From the NCBI GenBank assembly GCA_900556055.1, contig USNJ01000083.1:1-8696 (forward strand): a DNA stretch of 8,696 nucleotides, read 5' to 3'. The stretch's first letter is position 1, and every line of letters begins with the position of its first letter. The DNA comes from an uncultured Ruminococcus sp. (GTDB lineage Bacteria > Bacillota > Clostridia > Oscillospirales > Ruminococcaceae). The notes beneath the pieces are model-generated. The model worked only from the letters and a program-made list of their open reading frames with translations, had not been told where the DNA came from and searched no databases. Below are positions 6,102 through 8,696 of this stretch, in pieces. A program made the position numbers and the translations under genes.

Positions 6102-7853
6102 ATGAATATTTTTTCATTTTTCTCCTTGCTGGGCGGTCTTGCATTTTTTCTTTTCGGAATGAATATTATGGGTACAAGCCTTGAAAAGCTGTCGGGCGGA
6201 AAGCTTGAAAAGGTCCTTGAAAAGCTTACTTCAAGCCCGATAAAAGGCGTATTTCTGGGACTTGCGGTAACTGCCGTAATTCAGTCGTCATCTGCGACTA
6301 CTGTAATGGTCGTGGGTTTTGTAAACTCGGGCATCATGAAGCTGAGCCAGGCGGCGGGTGTTATCATGGGCGCAAACATAGGAACGACAGTTACGGCGTG
6401 GATACTGAGCCTTACGGGACTTCAGGGCGACGGTCTGCTGATAAACCTTCTCAAACCGACGAATTTTTCGCCTGTTATCGCACTTGCGGGCATTGTGCTT
6501 TATATGTTCTGCAAAAGCGAAAAAAAGAAAGAGGTCGGAACGATCTGCCTTGGATTTGCACTTCTTATGTTCGGAATGGATACAATGAGTACCTCAGTCC
6601 AGCCGCTTGCGGACGATCCGACATTTACATCTGTACTGACAATGTTCTCAAATCCTGTTTTCGGCGTGCTTGCGGGTGCACTGCTTACAGCCGTTATCCA
6701 GAGCTCTTCGGCATCTGTCGGAATACTTCAGGCACTTTCTTCAACCGGAGCCATCACATTCGGCGCAGCTATACCTATTATTATGGGACAGAACATCGGA
6801 ACATGCGCAACTGCACTGATATCCAGCGTCGGAACTAATAAAAACGCAAAGCGTGCGGCGTTTATCCATCTTTATTTCAATATTATCGGAACTACTATTT
6901 TCCTTTTGGTGTTTTACACTTTCAATGCGATATTCAAATTTTCGTTTATCGACGGACCTGTGAATGAGCTGAATATTGCGGTCGTGCATACGGTGTTCAA
7001 TGTCCTTGCAACGGCTGTTCTGCTGCCGTTCAACAAGCAGCTTGAAAAGCTTGCGACGCTTACGGTCAAGGACGGCGAAAACGCTGACAACGGATTTCGT
7101 CTGCTTGATGAAAGATTTCTTGCAACTCCGTCATATGCAGTCGAGCAGTGTGCCGAGGTATCTGCAAAAATGTCGGTGAATGTTGAAAAATCCATCGTTG
7201 ATGCGATCAATATGATAGGCGCATACAGCGATAAGACAGCTGTGGAGATAACAGAAAGCGAAAGTCTTGCGGACGCTTATGAGGACAGGATAGGCACATA
7301 TCTCGTAAAGCTTGCGGGTCACGATGTTTCGGCATCCGACAGCTCAAGGATATCCGGACTTCTCCACACGATAGGCGATCTCGAAAGAATAAGCGACCAT
7401 TCTGTGAACATAATGGAATCATCAAGGGAGCTGAAGGAAAAGGAACTGGAATTTCCCGAAGAGGCAGTCAGCGATATCAAGGTGATATCGGAGGCGGTCA
7501 AGGAGATAGTTTCGCTGTCGTTTGAAGCCTTCCGCAGCGGCAGTGCCGAGGATGCGCTCAGGGTTGAGCCGCTGGAAGAGGTCATCGACGAGCTGCGTTC
7601 GGAGATAAAAACACGTCAGATCGACCGCCTGCGTGACGGATTCAGCACTATGGAGATGGGATTTATCTTCACCGACCTGCTCACAGATCTCGAACGTGTC
7701 GCTGACCACTGCTCGAACATTGCGATAACGCTTATACAGAGCAGGGACAATGTTTTCGATGTTCACAGCTATATCGACCATGTGCATGAGCAGGACGAGG
7801 AATTCGGCGGAAAATACAAGGATTACAAGAAGAAATACGCACTCGTTCCGTGA
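6102..7853 (+). CDS. Na+/phosphate cotransporter (PNaS / type II family) with C-terminal PhoU-like domain
   Basis: This inner-membrane protein of 583 residues should import inorganic phosphate with sodium. The transporter half has the two inverted family repeats, each with the signature QSSSA: AVIQSSSATT around 61-64 and AVIQSSSAS around 200-203. Each is followed by a second motif, MGANIGT (89-95) and MGQNIGT (228-234). A cytosolic four-helix PhoU-like region spans about 345-565, with the paired metal-binding-type motifs ERISDHSVN (428-436) and ERVADHCSN (531-539). The ATG at 6102 is preferred over the in-frame ATG at 6057, which lies inside the predicted -10 and before the transcript start; its AAAGG site is rather far, 13 nt. 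Phased TTTACA boxes upstream suggest control by phosphate starvation. A hairpin follows at 7886-7917. Confidence 0.93.
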   Translation: MNIFSFFSLLGGLAFFLFGMNIMGTSLEKLSGGKLEKVLEKLTSSPIKGVFLGLAVTAVIQSSSATTVMVVGFVNSGIMKLSQAAGVIMGANIGTTVTAWILSLTGLQGDGLLINLLKPTNFSPVIALAGIVLYMFCKSEKKKEVGTICLGFALLMFGMDTMSTSVQPLADDPTFTSVLTMFSNPVFGVLAGALLTAVIQSSSASVGILQALSSTGAITFGAAIPIIMGQNIGTCATALISSVGTNKNAKRAAFIHLYFNIIGTTIFLLVFYTFNAIFKFSFIDGPVNELNIAVVHTVFNVLATAVLLPFNKQLEKLATLTVKDGENADNGFRLLDERFLATPSYAVEQCAEVSAKMSVNVEKSIVDAINMIGAYSDKTAVEITESESLADAYEDRIGTYLVKLAGHDVSASDSSRISGLLHTIGDLERISDHSVNIMESSRELKEKELEFPEEAVSDIKVISEAVKEIVSLSFEAFRSGSAEDALRVEPLEEVIDELRSEIKTRQIDRLRDGFSTMEMGFIFTDLLTDLERVADHCSNIAITLIQSRDNVFDVHSYIDHVHEQDEEFGGKYKDYKKKYALVP

Positions 7854-7882
7854 TTGACATATTGTTTTTCGGGTGATATAAT
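7854..7882 (+). promoter_or_regulatory. Perfect-consensus sigma-A promoter in front of the FliB-type gene
   Basis: TTGACA (7854-7859) and TATAAT (7877-7882) are 17 bp apart with a TGA extension just before the -10, so every main consensus element is matched. The -35 begins directly after the stop codon of the upstream transporter. Transcription should start at about 7889. Confidence 0.85.
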
Positions 7883-7885
7883 AAG

Positions 7886-7917
7886 TGTGTCCGTACTGCG
7901 GTGCGGACATATTTTTT
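7886..7917 (+). terminator. Intrinsic terminator-like hairpin just after the promoter start
   Basis: TGTCCGTAC (7888-7896) pairs with GTGCGGACA (7901-7909), one G-U wobble, around a 4-nt loop; one further wobble and one A-T pair extend the stem outward. TATTTTTTATTT follows (7910 onward). It is well placed to end the phosphate transporter transcript, yet it lies downstream of the next promoter, overlapping its +1. Confidence 0.72.
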
Positions 7918-7933
7918 ATTTCAGGTGATGGAT

Positions 7934-8696
7934 ATGGATTTTTATCCCGATTATTATTCAAAGTTTAAATGCATAGCCTCAGAATGCAGCGATAACTGCT
8001 GTATAGGCTGGGAAATAGATATTGACGATGCAACATATTTACATTATAAAAATTGCGGCGGTGAGTTTGAAAAGCGTGTTGCCGAATGTATACGTACAGA
8101 TGAGGACGGTGTACACAGCTTCATTCTTGATGAGCATGAACGATGTCCTTTTCTGAACGACAAAAATCTGTGTGATGTCTACATAAATCTCGGAAGCGAT
8201 GCGCTCGGAAATATATGCACGGATCACCCGAGATTCCGCAATTTTCTGTCATTCGGCACGGAAACGGGCATAGGCTTATGCTGTGAAGCGGCGGCTGAAA
8301 TAATCCTCGGCAGGCGAGGAAAATTTTCGCTTGACAGACCCGAACCGCAGTCGGAGGACGGCTTTGAAAATGCTGTTCTCGGGGTGAGAAGTGCGGCATT
8401 CCGCATATTGTCGGCTGACGGAGATGTGTTTGATTCTCTGCGCAGGCTGTGTGCAACAGCAAAGCGGATACAGCCGCTGCTGGATTGCGAACAGTATGAT
8501 GAGATATGCCGGATATGTGCGGAAAATACGCAGTCTGCGGATAATGAGCCGTCGTTTCCCGGTCTGTCGGATGATATGATAAAAATGATGGGAACGCTCG
8601 AAAGTATATCTCCCGAGTGGGATGCGATGCTGGAGAAAATATCCCGTTACAATGGCGGATACAGCTTCGATGATGAAACAAAAATCCATATAAATG
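7934..8696 (+). CDS. fliB: FliB-type (flagellin lysine-N-methylase-like) protein, 3' end outside window
   Basis: The visible 254 residues match the FliB family, whose Salmonella founder methylates lysines of flagellin. The conserved N-terminal cysteine cluster is C13, C18, C22, C23 within KCIASECSDNCCIGW, followed by DIDDATYLHY. A second group is C71-PFL, LC80, C95 within ICTDHPRF, and C116-C117 within GLCCEAA; together these resemble an iron or zinc chelating site, and metal-cluster chemistry is likely. The frame is open to the last base, so the C-terminal part is missing. ATG 7934 is preferred over ATG 7928 because AGGTG (7923-7927) is 6 nt before the former and touches the latter. The gene has its own consensus promoter. 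Many such genes occur in bacteria without obvious flagella, so the real substrate here is uncertain. Confidence 0.85.
   Translation, partial: MDFYPDYYSKFKCIASECSDNCCIGWEIDIDDATYLHYKNCGGEFEKRVAECIRTDEDGVHSFILDEHERCPFLNDKNLCDVYINLGSDALGNICTDHPRFRNFLSFGTETGIGLCCEAAAEIILGRRGKFSLDRPEPQSEDGFENAVLGVRSAAFRILSADGDVFDSLRRLCATAKRIQPLLDCEQYDEICRICAENTQSADNEPSFPGLSDDMIKMMGTLESISPEWDAMLEKISRYNGGYSFDDETKIHIN

Noticed and set aside
7422..7961. Minus-strand open frame spanning the end of the transporter and the fliB promoter
   Set aside because: It crosses a terminator and a perfect plus-strand promoter and shows no family resemblance.
8121..8689. Minus-strand open frames of 186 and 137 codons at the right edge
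   Set aside because: Compositionally odd shadows of the FliB-type gene, whose cysteine motifs are clearly conserved on the plus strand.

Overview
The window looks like ordinary chromosome from a low-to-mid-GC anaerobic Firmicute, most likely a Ruminococcus-like member of the Oscillospiraceae. This is inferred from protein style, SD-led starts, consensus sigma-A promoters, an oxygen-sensitive type of IlvD and a clostridial TnpV. The left tip (about 1-890) is accessory DNA that has landed at the 3' end of a housekeeping operon.

Layout. 1-486 (+) is the C-terminal half of a RhuM-family protein. It converges, through a shared hairpin at 496-531, on a TnpV-family transposon protein (535-888, -). 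Next is a minus-strand operon read from 2970 down to 891: a small three-helix membrane protein, a D-2-hydroxyacid dehydrogenase and proB (glutamate 5-kinase). Its sigma-A promoter is at 3004-3032, and tnpV is abutted on the proB stop codon where proA would often sit. Divergent from this is monocistronic ilvD (3201-4865, +), with a near-consensus promoter and a strong bidirectional terminator shared with a convergent uridine-kinase-like P-loop kinase (4917-5849, -). A divergent intergenic region (5850-6101) separates the kinase from a Na+/phosphate cotransporter fused to a PhoU-like domain (6102-7853, +). A partial FliB-type lysine-N-methylase (7934 onward, +) runs off the right edge, so its reading frame never closes within the window.

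How they work together. ProB starts proline synthesis, IlvD makes the branched-chain 2-keto acids, the kinase probably salvages nucleosides and the transporter takes up phosphate. These are independent housekeeping units. The most interesting regulatory signal is in front of the phosphate transporter: copies of TTTACA phased at 11 and 22 bp, which fit the PhoP-box pattern TT(A/C/T)A(C/T)A of Gram-positive Pho regulons and run into the -35 element, followed by three inverted copies of the same core. I found no CRISPR array, tRNA, rRNA, riboswitch, or clearly novel multi-gene defence or biosynthetic system.
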